Of a stretch of 6,911 bases of DNA, positions 1-5,458 are shown piece after piece. The stretch lies in NCBI GenBank assembly GCA_002472405.1, contig DKRV01000028.1:66605-73515 (forward strand). Reading direction: 5' to 3'. The position numbers and the translations under genes were made by a program. A model generated the notes under the pieces. That model searched no databases. It saw only the letters and a program-made list of their open reading frames with translations, and was not told the DNA's origin. This stretch comes from Clostridiales bacterium UBA7273. GTDB lineage: Bacteria; Bacillota; Clostridia; Oscillospirales; Oscillospiraceae. The first letter of the stretch is position 1. Every line of letters starts with the position of its first letter.

Positions 1-38
1 CAAGGGGAAGACAATTGGGTGCGACGCGTATTTTTACA

Positions 39-164
39 CCGCACTAACGTATGGTGCGAGGCAACCACGGTTTCATCGGTAACTTCGACACCGGGCAATA
101 AAACGCTATGCCGCACTAATGTAGCGCGAGGCACACACGGTTTTGCCGGCAGTTTCGAACCGGG
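39..164. repeat. Imperfect tandem repeat, period 72 bp, downstream of spoVFB
   Basis: Two copies are visible, at 39-95 and 111-164. Both open with CCGCACTAA and close with ACCGGG, and they share most bases between (for example GCGAGGCA and CACGGTTT). They differ by substitutions, a 2-base gap and a 1-base gap. A degenerate partial copy may lie further left: 26-32 and 177-183 both read GCGTATT, and a GGG at 17-19 sits at about the spacing expected for the end of another unit. No reading frame is kept through both copies because of the internal gaps, so this is non-coding. On the minus strand each copy can form two small hairpins (stems 40-44/54-58 and 77-80/90-93 in copy 1; 112-116/124-128 and 146-150/159-163 in copy 2). 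The rest of 1-193 shows no gene, and no T-rich intrinsic terminator for spoVFB is apparent. Confidence 0.6.
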
Positions 165-193
165 TTCACGCAATATGCGTATTCGTAGCTGCC

Positions 194-769
194 TCAATGC
201 GCCATTAAAAGAGGCTGGAGCTGCTTGCCGGCGAGGGCGGCTTCGACGGTAGCGCCGATGAGCGAAAAATCGGATGCAGCCGAGAACGGCTTCTTTATCG
301 GGTCATCCTGACGGAAGGGTACAATGTAGACGTTTTTGCGGTTTAAAAGTCCGGCAATATTGGGCGCCGAGCCGGACAGCGCATCGTTTGTGGAAAATGC
401 TATGATAAGCGGCTTTGAGTTCCTAAGATGTGCTTTCGCGGCCATGGTAACGGCTGTATCGGTTATACCGTGGTTGAGCTTTGCCATGGTGTTTCCCGTG
501 CAGGGGGCAATGATGAGCGCCTCCATCGGCTTTGCCGGGCCGAGCGGCTCGGCCTCGGCAATGGAGCAAACCGGCTTTGCGCCGCACAATGACTCAAGGC
601 GCGATAAAAAATCGGAGGCTTTTCCGAAACGCGTGTCGGTTGCTGCCGCCGTCTCGCTCATTATGGGCACAAGCTCGTATTTATCGGAAAGCAGAACAAG
701 CTGAGAAAAAAGCTTATCATATGTGCAGTAAGAGCCGCAGAGGGCTATGCCGATGCGTGGTTTTGCCAT
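194..769 (-). CDS. spoVFB: Dipicolinate synthase subunit B (flavoprotein subunit)
   Basis: This is the flavoprotein-like subunit of dipicolinate synthase, which with SpoVFA converts the lysine-pathway intermediate (from DapA) to dipicolinic acid in the mother cell during sporulation. The 191 residues match the family's usual length (about 200 in Bacillus subtilis). Recognisable blocks are GIALCGSYCTY at the N-terminus (residues 7-17, the flavoprotein nucleotide-binding start), DTRFG (45-49), EAEPLGP (72-78), IIAPCTGNTMAKL (86-98), MAAKAHLRN (109-117), STNDAL (126-131), FRQDDPIKKP (152-161) and a C-terminal QLQP. All align by eye with B. subtilis SpoVFB. The ATG at 767-769 lies 4 bases beyond the spoVFA stop. 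Its ribosome site AAAGGAG sits inside the end of spoVFA, so the two are translated from one message. In B. subtilis the operon continues into asd-dapG-dapA; here it does not, and non-coding repeats follow. Confidence 0.96.
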   Translation of the reverse strand: MAKPRIGIALCGSYCTYDKLFSQLVLLSDKYELVPIMSETAAATDTRFGKASDFLSRLESLCGAKPVCSIAEAEPLGPAKPMEALIIAPCTGNTMAKLNHGITDTAVTMAAKAHLRNSKPLIIAFSTNDALSGSAPNIAGLLNRKNVYIVPFRQDDPIKKPFSAASDFSLIGATVEAALAGKQLQPLLMAH

Positions 770-773
770 GATA

Positions 774-1613
774 TCAAACTCCTTTTAATATTTCGGAAAC
801 CGCAGAATGCATCGCTTGTGCCGCGCTTTCTGGCGCGTATCGGCCGGGAAGTGCGCGCAGAACGGTAAGGTCAAGCCCGGCATCGGCGGCCTCGGCCGGG
901 TCGATGCCGCCGGGAGCGGATGCAAGCTCCAGCAGGATGCAGCTGTCCCTGAACGCCGTCAGATCCGGGATGACCTGCGCGGGAGCTGTGTTTATTACGG
1001 CGTCGAAGCTCTGCATGATCTCGCGCGGACAGTCGGGCGGAAGGGATGGGCAGCCGAGCTCAGCAGCCAGTGCCCTTGCCTCGGTGTTCACTGACATGAG
1101 GTATACCGCCGGGCACAGCGCAGATAGTTTGTGTATCAGCAGCTTGCCGATGCGCCCCCAGCCTACGACGAGTATGCGCATATCGCACAGCGCAGACCGC
1201 GCTCTGCGCATAAGCTCGCTGACCGCACCTTCGGCCGTTATTGCGGCGTTTTTTACGGTGAAGTTGGGGCAGCGCATGTAGTCGCGGCAGCTCTGGCCGC
1301 GCTCGGCTGCCGAGACCTTTAGCTGTGCGCTTATCCTGCCGCCGATTATAACGGTGCCGCGTCCTGCACAGTCGAGTATGTGCTCCGTGCGGCAAGGCTG
1401 CGAGCCGAGCGGAGCGTTCAAAAGCCCGTGCGCGTCTTCGGCAGGCACGGGCAATATGACGGCATCGGCCTGCTCGGGCGAGGAAACGGCGCGGACGCCG
1501 TTGGGCAGCTGTGCTTTGTCCATACAAAAGCATAGTACCTCGTGCCCGTCGTTTTTGAGCATTCCTGCAAGCAGCACGCTGCGCCCATCGCCGCCGCAGA
1601 TAAGTATCTTCAT
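774..1613 (-). CDS. spoVFA: Dipicolinate synthase subunit A
   Basis: NAD(P)-binding subunit of dipicolinate synthase, acting with SpoVFB in the mother cell to make the spore-core solute dipicolinic acid. It has 279 residues, slightly shorter than B. subtilis SpoVFA (297). The N-terminal domain starts with CGGDGR (6-11), the family's GGD.R signature. The middle carries AAITAEGAV (123-131). The second Rossmann fold opens with VVGWGRIGKLL (149-159), a GxGxxG motif. Then come NTAP (208-211), LELASAPGGID (228-238) and ALPGRYAPESAA (254-265), matching the DLAS.PGG and LPG..AP.(T/S)A motifs of the family. The start is clear: ATG at 1611-1613 is preceded by GGAGGTGAT. It is the first gene of a two-gene operon and is divergent from thyA. 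A sigma-K-like promoter lies directly upstream. It is cysteine-rich, but nothing looks damaged. Confidence 0.95.
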   Translation of the reverse strand: MKILICGGDGRSVLLAGMLKNDGHEVLCFCMDKAQLPNGVRAVSSPEQADAVILPVPAEDAHGLLNAPLGSQPCRTEHILDCAGRGTVIIGGRISAQLKVSAAERGQSCRDYMRCPNFTVKNAAITAEGAVSELMRRARSALCDMRILVVGWGRIGKLLIHKLSALCPAVYLMSVNTEARALAAELGCPSLPPDCPREIMQSFDAVINTAPAQVIPDLTAFRDSCILLELASAPGGIDPAEAADAGLDLTVLRALPGRYAPESAAQAMHSAVSEILKGV

Positions 1614-1633
1614 TTTATCACCTCCGGTAATGC

Positions 1634-1660
1634 CATATTATGCGTTGCATAAAATTCGGT
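1634..1660 (-). promoter_or_regulatory. Candidate sigma-K-type promoter for spoVFAB
   Basis: Read on the minus strand, CATAATATG (positions 1642-1634) fits the sigma-K -10 consensus CATAnnnTA except for its last base. An AC dinucleotide, the core of the sigma-K -35, sits 16 bases upstream (1660-1659). The first base of the -10 is 29 bases upstream of the ATG, and the spoVFA ribosome site lies between. In B. subtilis the spoVF operon is transcribed by sigma-K, so the match is expected from biology. The motif is short and AT-rich sequence can give it by chance. Confidence 0.45.
1638..1652. promoter_or_regulatory. Inverted repeat between spoVFA and thyA, candidate operator
   Basis: TTATGC (1638-1643), spacer GTT, GCATAA (1647-1652) form a perfect 6-base inverted repeat. 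It overlaps both the candidate -35 of thyA and the candidate -10 of spoVFA, which is where a shared repressor or simple steric competition could act. The regulator is unknown, and the repeat could be chance in an AT-rich stretch. Confidence 0.3.
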
Positions 1661-1673
1661 GAGATGATAAAAT
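1645..1673 (+). promoter_or_regulatory. Candidate housekeeping promoter for thyA-folA
   Basis: TTGCAT (1645-1650), a 17-base spacer and TAAAAT (1668-1673) resemble a sigma-A promoter: the -10 matches 5 of 6 bases and the -35 only 3 of 6. It lies 28 bases before the thyA ATG at 1702. An A/T-rich run follows the -10. No riboswitch or attenuator fits in the short leader. Confidence 0.45.
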
Positions 1674-1701
1674 AGAAAAAGTTTTTTAGTTGAGGTGTGA
1701 T

Positions 1702-2532
1702 ATGAGCAGAGCCGATGAAATATTTATAGCAAATTGTAAGGATATACTGACAAACGGCGTGTGGGATACCGACCGTGAGGTGCGGCCGCGCTGGGAGGAC
1801 GGCGCGCCTGCGTATACGGTGAAGAAATTCGGCATCGTAAACCGCTATGATCTGTCCGAGGAGTTTCCGATACTGACGCTGCGCCGAACCTATTGGAAGT
1901 CCGCGATCGACGAGCTTTTGTGGATATGGCAGGCAAAGAGCAACAATGTAAACGAGCTGCGCACGCGCGTGTGGGATGCATGGGCGGATGAGACAGGCTC
2001 GATAGGCAAGGCCTACGGCTATCAGCTCGGCGTTAAGCAGCACTATCCCGAGGGAGATATGGACCAGGTGGACAGAGTGATCTGGGATCTCAAGCACAAT
2101 CCGGCCTCGCGCAGGATAATGACCAATATCTATAACCACGCCGACTTAAGCGAGATGGCGCTGTATCCCTGCGCGTATTCAATGACCTTCAATGTCAGCG
2201 GAAACACGCTCAATGCCATACTCAATCAGCGCTCGCAGGACATGCTTGCGGCGAATAACTGGAACGTCGTGCAGTACGCGGTGCTCACGCATATGTTTGC
2301 GCAGGTGGCAGGACTCAAGGCAGGCGAGCTTGTGCATGTGATTGCCGACGCGCATATTTATGACAGGCACGTTCCTGCGATAGAGGAGATTATCGCAAAT
2401 CCGCCCAAGGCCGCGCCGAAGTTTATTATTGACCCCACGGTGGATGATTTTTATAAGTTTACGCGCGACAGCTTCAAGGTAGAGGGCTATGAATATTCCG
2501 AATTCAAGTCCAAGATCCCCGTCGCTGTCTGA
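1702..2532 (+). CDS. thyA: Thymidylate synthase (ThyA)
   Basis: Makes dTMP from dUMP with methylene-tetrahydrofolate, releasing dihydrofolate, in the cytosol. The 276 residues are close to the family norm (264 in E. coli, 279 in the B. subtilis/phage phi3T ThyA it resembles). Visible landmarks are WKSAIDELLWIWQ (65-77), GKAYGYQLG (102-110), the phosphate-binding Arg pair in NPASRRIM (133-140), the nucleophile Cys157 in ALYPCAY, QRSQD (176-180), NWNVVQYA with Asn188, DAHIY with His218 and Tyr220, and the C-terminal IPVAV. The residue after the catalytic Cys is Ala, where E. coli has His147; B. subtilis/phi3T-type ThyA has Val there, so this is a known subtype. I chose ATG 1702 because GAGGTG lies directly upstream; the in-frame TTG at 1690 overlaps that ribosome site. 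It is first in an operon with folA, 11 bases downstream. Confidence 0.96.
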   Translation: MSRADEIFIANCKDILTNGVWDTDREVRPRWEDGAPAYTVKKFGIVNRYDLSEEFPILTLRRTYWKSAIDELLWIWQAKSNNVNELRTRVWDAWADETGSIGKAYGYQLGVKQHYPEGDMDQVDRVIWDLKHNPASRRIMTNIYNHADLSEMALYPCAYSMTFNVSGNTLNAILNQRSQDMLAANNWNVVQYAVLTHMFAQVAGLKAGELVHVIADAHIYDRHVPAIEEIIANPPKAAPKFIIDPTVDDFYKFTRDSFKVEGYEYSEFKSKIPVAV

Positions 2533-2543
2533 AAGGAAATAAC

Positions 2544-3023
2544 ATGGATGCAATAGTTGCCGTCTATTCCGACTGGGGAATAGGCGCGGACGGAACGCAG
2601 CCGGTCGTCTTGAAGGCCGACAGGCAGCATTTTGTCGAGCTTACTCGCGGCAGAACGGTCATCGTCGGCCGAAAAACTCTGGCCGATTTTCCGGGCGGCA
2701 GACCGCTAAAGGGACGCAGAAACATTGTCCTCACGCGGCAGAGCACAGTCATCGACGGCGCGGAGATCGCGCACAGCCCGGAGCAGGCGCGCTCGCTTTG
2801 CGATGACGATGCAATGGTCCTCGGCGGACAGAGCGTTTTTCGCGACATGATGCCGTATATTGACCGCGTTTTTGTCACAAAAATAAACTGCTGTCCGCAG
2901 TCAGACAGCTATTTTGAAAACCTCGACGCGAGCGCCGACTGGCGCATTGCGAGCCAAAGCGAGGCGCTGCGCGAGGGAGATATCGAATACAGCTTTGTTT
3001 GCTACGAAAGGATAAAGCCATGA
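2544..3023 (+). CDS. folA: Dihydrofolate reductase
   Basis: Reduces the dihydrofolate produced by ThyA to tetrahydrofolate with NADPH, which explains the thyA-folA pairing. The 159 residues equal the usual length. Motifs in order are DWGIGADG (10-17, the NxxIGxxG loop), the substrate-binding acid Asp26 in LKADRQHF with Phe30 nearby, the NADPH-binding VIVGRKTL (39-46), GRPLKGRRNIVLTR (52-65), and VLGGQSVF followed by YIDRVFVTKI near the C-terminal third. The Trp of the E. coli Met20 loop (Trp22) is replaced by Val21. From memory, clostridial DHFRs often lack it. The start is ATG 2544 with AAAGGA upstream. The stop overlaps the next gene's start (ATGA), so the downstream lipoprotein is probably translationally coupled. 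Confidence 0.95.
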   Translation: MDAIVAVYSDWGIGADGTQPVVLKADRQHFVELTRGRTVIVGRKTLADFPGGRPLKGRRNIVLTRQSTVIDGAEIAHSPEQARSLCDDDAMVLGGQSVFRDMMPYIDRVFVTKINCCPQSDSYFENLDASADWRIASQSEALREGDIEYSFVCYERIKP

Positions 3024-3616
3024 AAAAACGAATAGCGGCAATTATGCTGCTCATGCTAACGCTGCTTGCCGGCTGCGGCGAGGATACGCCGACGGAAACT
3101 CCGGCGCCGAGCGCCGCGATACTTTCGCAGGGAGACTGCTTTGTGGTTGCTGAGGATAACTCAAGCGGCATTACCAAGTACAGTTATACGATAAAGGACA
3201 AGTCCGGAGCGGAGCTGGAGAGCGCCATATGCGCAAAGCAGCCGCGAGTTGCCGTTATAAACGACGATCTGCTCGGCGTGAGATTTTATGTCAATGACAA
3301 GACCTTTTGCCGTTATTATGACCTGAAAAACGGCCGCGTGTCCGATTCGTTTTTCAACGCTTTTTGGGATAACGGCAAGCTCGTTGCGTATCATGATTAC
3401 GATAACGGCCACCGCCTGATGGTGCGCGATATGTTCGATGAAAACGGCTATTACTATGAGCTTGACCTCGATATTCAGGCGCTGTCGATAACAGTCACCG
3501 CCTGCGAGCAGAGCGAGGATACGGGCGATTTGACCGTGACATACACCTATGGCGACGGCGGAGCGGAATACAGCGCAACGCTGCCGACAAAACCGGCTGA
3601 GTCGGAAGATAAGTAA
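3020..3616 (+). CDS. Putative lipoprotein of unknown function
   Basis: A 198-residue protein with a clear lipoprotein signal: KKR, a hydrophobic core, then LLAGC with Cys19 as the lipidation site. A Pro/Thr/Glu-rich linker follows (about 20-33). The mature domain is acidic and rich in beta-type segments. Stretches such as RYYDLKNGR (98-106), GKLVAYHDY (119-127) and LMVRDMFDENG (133-143) look like beta strands joined by turns, loosely recalling one or two beta-propeller blades, but I recognise no named family. Cysteines at 40, 71, 97 and 162 could pair outside the membrane. The ATG at 3020 overlaps the folA stop (ATGA), with AAAGGA upstream inside folA; a longer TTG reading from 2999 would remove the signal peptide's normal start. 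It is the third gene of the thyA-folA operon and is followed by a terminator. Nothing shows a folate role. Confidence 0.8.
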   Translation: MKKRIAAIMLLMLTLLAGCGEDTPTETPAPSAAILSQGDCFVVAEDNSSGITKYSYTIKDKSGAELESAICAKQPRVAVINDDLLGVRFYVNDKTFCRYYDLKNGRVSDSFFNAFWDNGKLVAYHDYDNGHRLMVRDMFDENGYYYELDLDIQALSITVTACEQSEDTGDLTVTYTYGDGGAEYSATLPTKPAESEDK

Positions 3617-3627
3617 ATAAACAAACG

Positions 3628-3657
3628 GCGCACATACGGAAATTTCCGCATGTGCGC
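3628..3657. terminator. Bidirectional hairpin terminator between convergent genes
   Basis: GCGCACAT (3628-3635) pairs with ATGTGCGC (3650-3657). After one A/C mismatch, CGG and CCG extend the stem around an AAATTT loop. T-rich tracts flank it both ways (TTTCATAATGCTTTATT on plus; a T-rich run from 3627 down to about 3610 on minus). It lies between the stop codons of the convergent lipoprotein and XRE genes and can serve both. Confidence 0.8.
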
Positions 3658-3669
3658 TTTCATAATGCT

Positions 3670-4017
3670 TTATTGAGCTTCTTTGAGCAGCTCCTCCGCG
3701 CTTACACCGAAGAGCTTTGCCAGCGCCATCAGGTTTGTCGTGCTCGGATCGGAAGCGCCGGACTCCCACTTTGAGACGGCCTGACGGCTCACGCCCAGTG
3801 ACTCGGCCACAAATTCCTGCGTCATTTTGCAGTCCACCCGATGCTGCTTCAAAACCTCGCCGAGGTTTCTGGCGGCCTCCTGCTTCTCCTTCCTCACAGG
3901 CTCGGACTTTAAGTATTTGCGCAGAGCCTTTATAACGAGCACCGTCAAGTATATACCCAGACAGGCTACGGCGATGAAGAATATCCCGAACGGGATCATT
4001 GTTGCGACGAAATTCAT
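3670..4017 (-). CDS. Membrane-anchored XRE-family (HTH_3) regulator
   Basis: A 115-residue protein with one N-terminal membrane segment (about residues 7-32, IPFGIFFIAVACLGIYLTVL) followed by basic residues (K30, R33, K34, K37), which puts the C-terminal side in the cytoplasm. After a short charged linker comes a complete Cro/C1-type helix-turn-helix (about 52-111). MTQEFVAESLGVS is the first helix-turn and SRQAVSKWESG the recognition helix, followed by DPSTTNLMALAKLFGVSAEELL. There is no separate sensor or ligand domain. It should be a DNA-binding repressor or activator tethered to the membrane; its target is unknown. Start ATG 4015-4017 has AAAGGAG upstream. It stands alone, convergent with the lipoprotein operon. 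Related TM-plus-HTH proteins occur in Clostridia, from memory. Autoregulation is plausible given the repeated boxes upstream. Confidence 0.85.
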   Translation of the reverse strand: MNFVATMIPFGIFFIAVACLGIYLTVLVIKALRKYLKSEPVRKEKQEAARNLGEVLKQHRVDCKMTQEFVAESLGVSRQAVSKWESGASDPSTTNLMALAKLFGVSAEELLKEAQ

Positions 4018-4046
4018 AATGCTTTCTCCTTTGCTTTGATGGCCTC

Positions 4047-4052
4047 AGTATA
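4047..4052 (-). promoter_or_regulatory. Candidate -10 element for the XRE regulator gene
   Basis: On the minus strand this reads TATACT (5 of 6 to TATAAT), placed 29 bases upstream of the start codon. No convincing -35 lies 16-18 bases further upstream; that space is taken by the GTTGC/GCAAC boxes. An activator-dependent or weak promoter is possible. Confidence 0.4.
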
Positions 4053-4066
4053 GCGGCTTTTGCCCG

Positions 4067-4104
4067 GTTGCACTACCAACTATTGCGCAACTTTTCGGTT
4101 GCGC
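4067..4104. repeat. GTTGC/GCAAC half-site cluster, candidate operator of the XRE gene
   Basis: Three related 7-base half-sites occur in alternating orientation: GTTGCAC (4067-4073), GCGCAAC (4085-4091) and GTTGCGC (4098-4104). The last two form a perfect inverted repeat around TTTTCG, and 4083-4090 is itself the palindrome TTGCGCAA. They cover the -35 region of the XRE gene, the usual place for a dimeric regulator to bind. Binding by the encoded protein is inference. The rest of the 200-base gap (4018-4217) holds only the -10, a weak 6-base hairpin (4109-4125) and the prsA-like gene's terminator. Confidence 0.45.
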
Positions 4105-4165
4105 GGCTGCTTTGCGCATCAAAGCCCGGAAAAATACTATCACATGACGGCAAAAAACACAACAA

Positions 4166-4195
4166 CAGCCACGGCAGATCGTTCTGCCGTGGCTG
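4166..4195 (-). terminator. Intrinsic terminator of the PrsA-like gene
   Basis: A perfect 13-base-pair stem (4166-4178 with 4183-4195) closes a 4-base loop TCGT. On the minus strand it is followed by GTTGTTGTGTTTTTT, a fair U-tract. It begins 23 bases after the stop of the PrsA-like gene and separates it from the XRE gene downstream. Confidence 0.88.
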
Positions 4196-4217
4196 CTTAA
4201 ATGTTTGAAGCAGTAGG

Positions 4218-5384
4218 TTACGACTCCTTGCTCTTCGCCGCGGTGTAGTCGGCGTAGGACTGGAAGGTGAAGCCTGCTGAGGTGATAAACTGCCTGAAAT
4301 CAATGCTGTCATAGAGCTTCGTGTATTTAATATCGGCGCTGCTTGCCCAATCGGCAATGTCTGCGTCAAACTCGACGGGAGCTGCGAGGTAGGTCAGTGG
4401 AACGACCGACTGCGTATAGCCGTTGCGGTAGGAAACAAGGTCGGTGCCCTTGGTCGGCAGACGCATGATGACGTGGTAGCCAAACTGCGATTCGACAACG
4501 TCGCTTACCTCGTACTCCTTAAGAGCACGGCTTGCGTCGTCATATTCCGTGACCATCGAGCCTTTTGTGAAGCAGTAGCCCTCGGGGAACTGCGCAAGGC
4601 CGGTGTCCTCGCTGTATTCGTTCATAAGCTCTTTAAAGCGCGTCCAGCGTTCGGTGTCGTCGGTGATGGCCTTAAGCTCTGCGCAAAGCTCCTCTGCCTT
4701 GGCCTTCTTTTCTGCCTTTACCTCGTCGGAAAGCTCCTTGGAGCTTGACTTGCCGTCGGCGTCGGTCACGGTCTCGGAGGTGAGGAACAGAATGTGCGCT
4801 GAGGTGATGTAGTCATTTTCCTCGGCATATGCCTGCACCTTGTCATCGCTGAGCTTGCTGCCCTGCTCGCCGTAGATCTCGGTGAACAGATCGGAGTACA
4901 GATAGTTAAGGCGGCAGCGCTCTCTGTAGCTGTCCTCGGTGTAGCCATAGGAGGCGAAGAACGCCTGAAGCTGGGTATCGGCATTGTCGTCCGAGGTGAC
5001 GTACTGATCCTTTATATCCTGGATCTGATCGTCAATGGCTGTGGTTTGCTCGTCGGTGAGCGTAACGCCCATTTCCTTGGCCTTCTGCTCAACAACGCGG
5101 TAACGTGCTACCTGCTGTCCTGCGCGCTTGAGGCACCACTCAAGGTTCGTCACGGTGTCGTCGAAAAGGAACTTGCCGTCCCAGTCAACGCTTGTTCCGG
5201 AATAGCTCTGATAGAGATCCTCAAGCTCGCTGACCGCCTGATTGAGCCCTGCCATGTACTCGTCAAAGCTCACGGCGGTGCCGTTGACGGTCATCACGGT
5301 GTCCTCCTTAGTATCGCTGCCGCAGCCTGCCGCGCAGCAGCAGAGCATCACAAGCGCAAGTGTCAGTGCGATAAATCTTTTCAT
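4218..5384 (-). CDS. PrsA-like foldase lipoprotein (parvulin-type peptidyl-prolyl isomerase)
   Basis: An extracytoplasmic foldase anchored to the outer face of the membrane. PrsA-type proteins help exported proteins fold after secretion. It has 388 residues, longer than B. subtilis PrsA (292). The signal peptide begins MKRFIALTLALVML and ends CAAGC with Cys21 as lipidation site; three more Cys (15-17) sit just before it. Residues about 30-190 are a helical SurA/PrsA N-like region, opening with the typical VNGTAVSFDEY. Residues about 193-308 are the parvulin domain: SAHILFL (195-201), FKELMNEYSEDTG (250-262), FPEGYCFTKGSMV (266-278) and VVESQFGYHVIMRL (296-309). A further 80 residues follow without a recognised domain. 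ATG 5384 has AGGAG seven bases upstream; the longer in-frame reading from 5417 would bury the signal peptide. Its own promoter and terminator suggest a single-gene unit. Confidence 0.9.
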   Translation of the reverse strand: MKRFIALTLALVMLCCCAAGCGSDTKEDTVMTVNGTAVSFDEYMAGLNQAVSELEDLYQSYSGTSVDWDGKFLFDDTVTNLEWCLKRAGQQVARYRVVEQKAKEMGVTLTDEQTTAIDDQIQDIKDQYVTSDDNADTQLQAFFASYGYTEDSYRERCRLNYLYSDLFTEIYGEQGSKLSDDKVQAYAEENDYITSAHILFLTSETVTDADGKSSSKELSDEVKAEKKAKAEELCAELKAITDDTERWTRFKELMNEYSEDTGLAQFPEGYCFTKGSMVTEYDDASRALKEYEVSDVVESQFGYHVIMRLPTKGTDLVSYRNGYTQSVVPLTYLAAPVEFDADIADWASSADIKYTKLYDSIDFRQFITSAGFTFQSYADYTAAKSKES

Positions 5385-5415
5385 GTCATATCTCCTGTTG
5401 TTAAAATGCAAAGCC

Positions 5416-5444
5416 ATTATAGTATAAAAATATTAAATAATCTA
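5416..5444 (-). promoter_or_regulatory. Candidate promoter of the PrsA-like gene
   Basis: On the minus strand a perfect TATAAT (5421-5416) stands 31 bases upstream of the start codon. A weak -35, TAGATT (5444-5439), sits 17 bases further up in a very AT-rich stretch. The gap between the phosphoesterase stop and the PrsA-like start is only 74 bases, so some read-through from upstream is also possible; no strong terminator is seen there. Confidence 0.6.
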
Positions 5445-5458
5445 CGATTTTTTGTAAA

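Noticed and set aside
111..164. tRNA T-arm-like GGTTCGAA on the minus strand in the second repeat
   Set aside because: The flanking bases do not form a 5-base T stem and no acceptor, D or anticodon arm can be found.
39..164. CRISPR array
   Set aside because: Copies are 54-57 bp, diverged and of unequal length with short gaps between; there are no constant-length unique spacers and no cas genes nearby.
19..252. Open frame of 77 codons through the repeat region on the plus strand
   Set aside because: It runs through imperfect repeats with internal gaps, reads into the antisense of spoVFB, has no good ribosome site and gives no recognisable protein.
1690..1701. TTG start giving a ThyA longer by four residues
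   Set aside because: The TTG overlaps the GAGGTG ribosome site that serves the ATG at 1702.
3161..3769. Minus-strand frame of 202 codons across the lipoprotein gene and terminator
   Set aside because: It crosses a strong hairpin terminator and is antisense to a lipoprotein with a clear signal peptide; its composition looks like a shadow frame.
4109..4125. GCTTTG-CGCAT-CAAAGC hairpin
   Set aside because: A 6-base stem with no T-tract on either side; too weak to call a terminator, and another terminator lies close by.
4473..4748. Plus-strand frame of 91 codons inside the PrsA-like gene
   Set aside because: It is antisense to a clear lipoprotein foldase, has no ribosome site and no recognisable motif.
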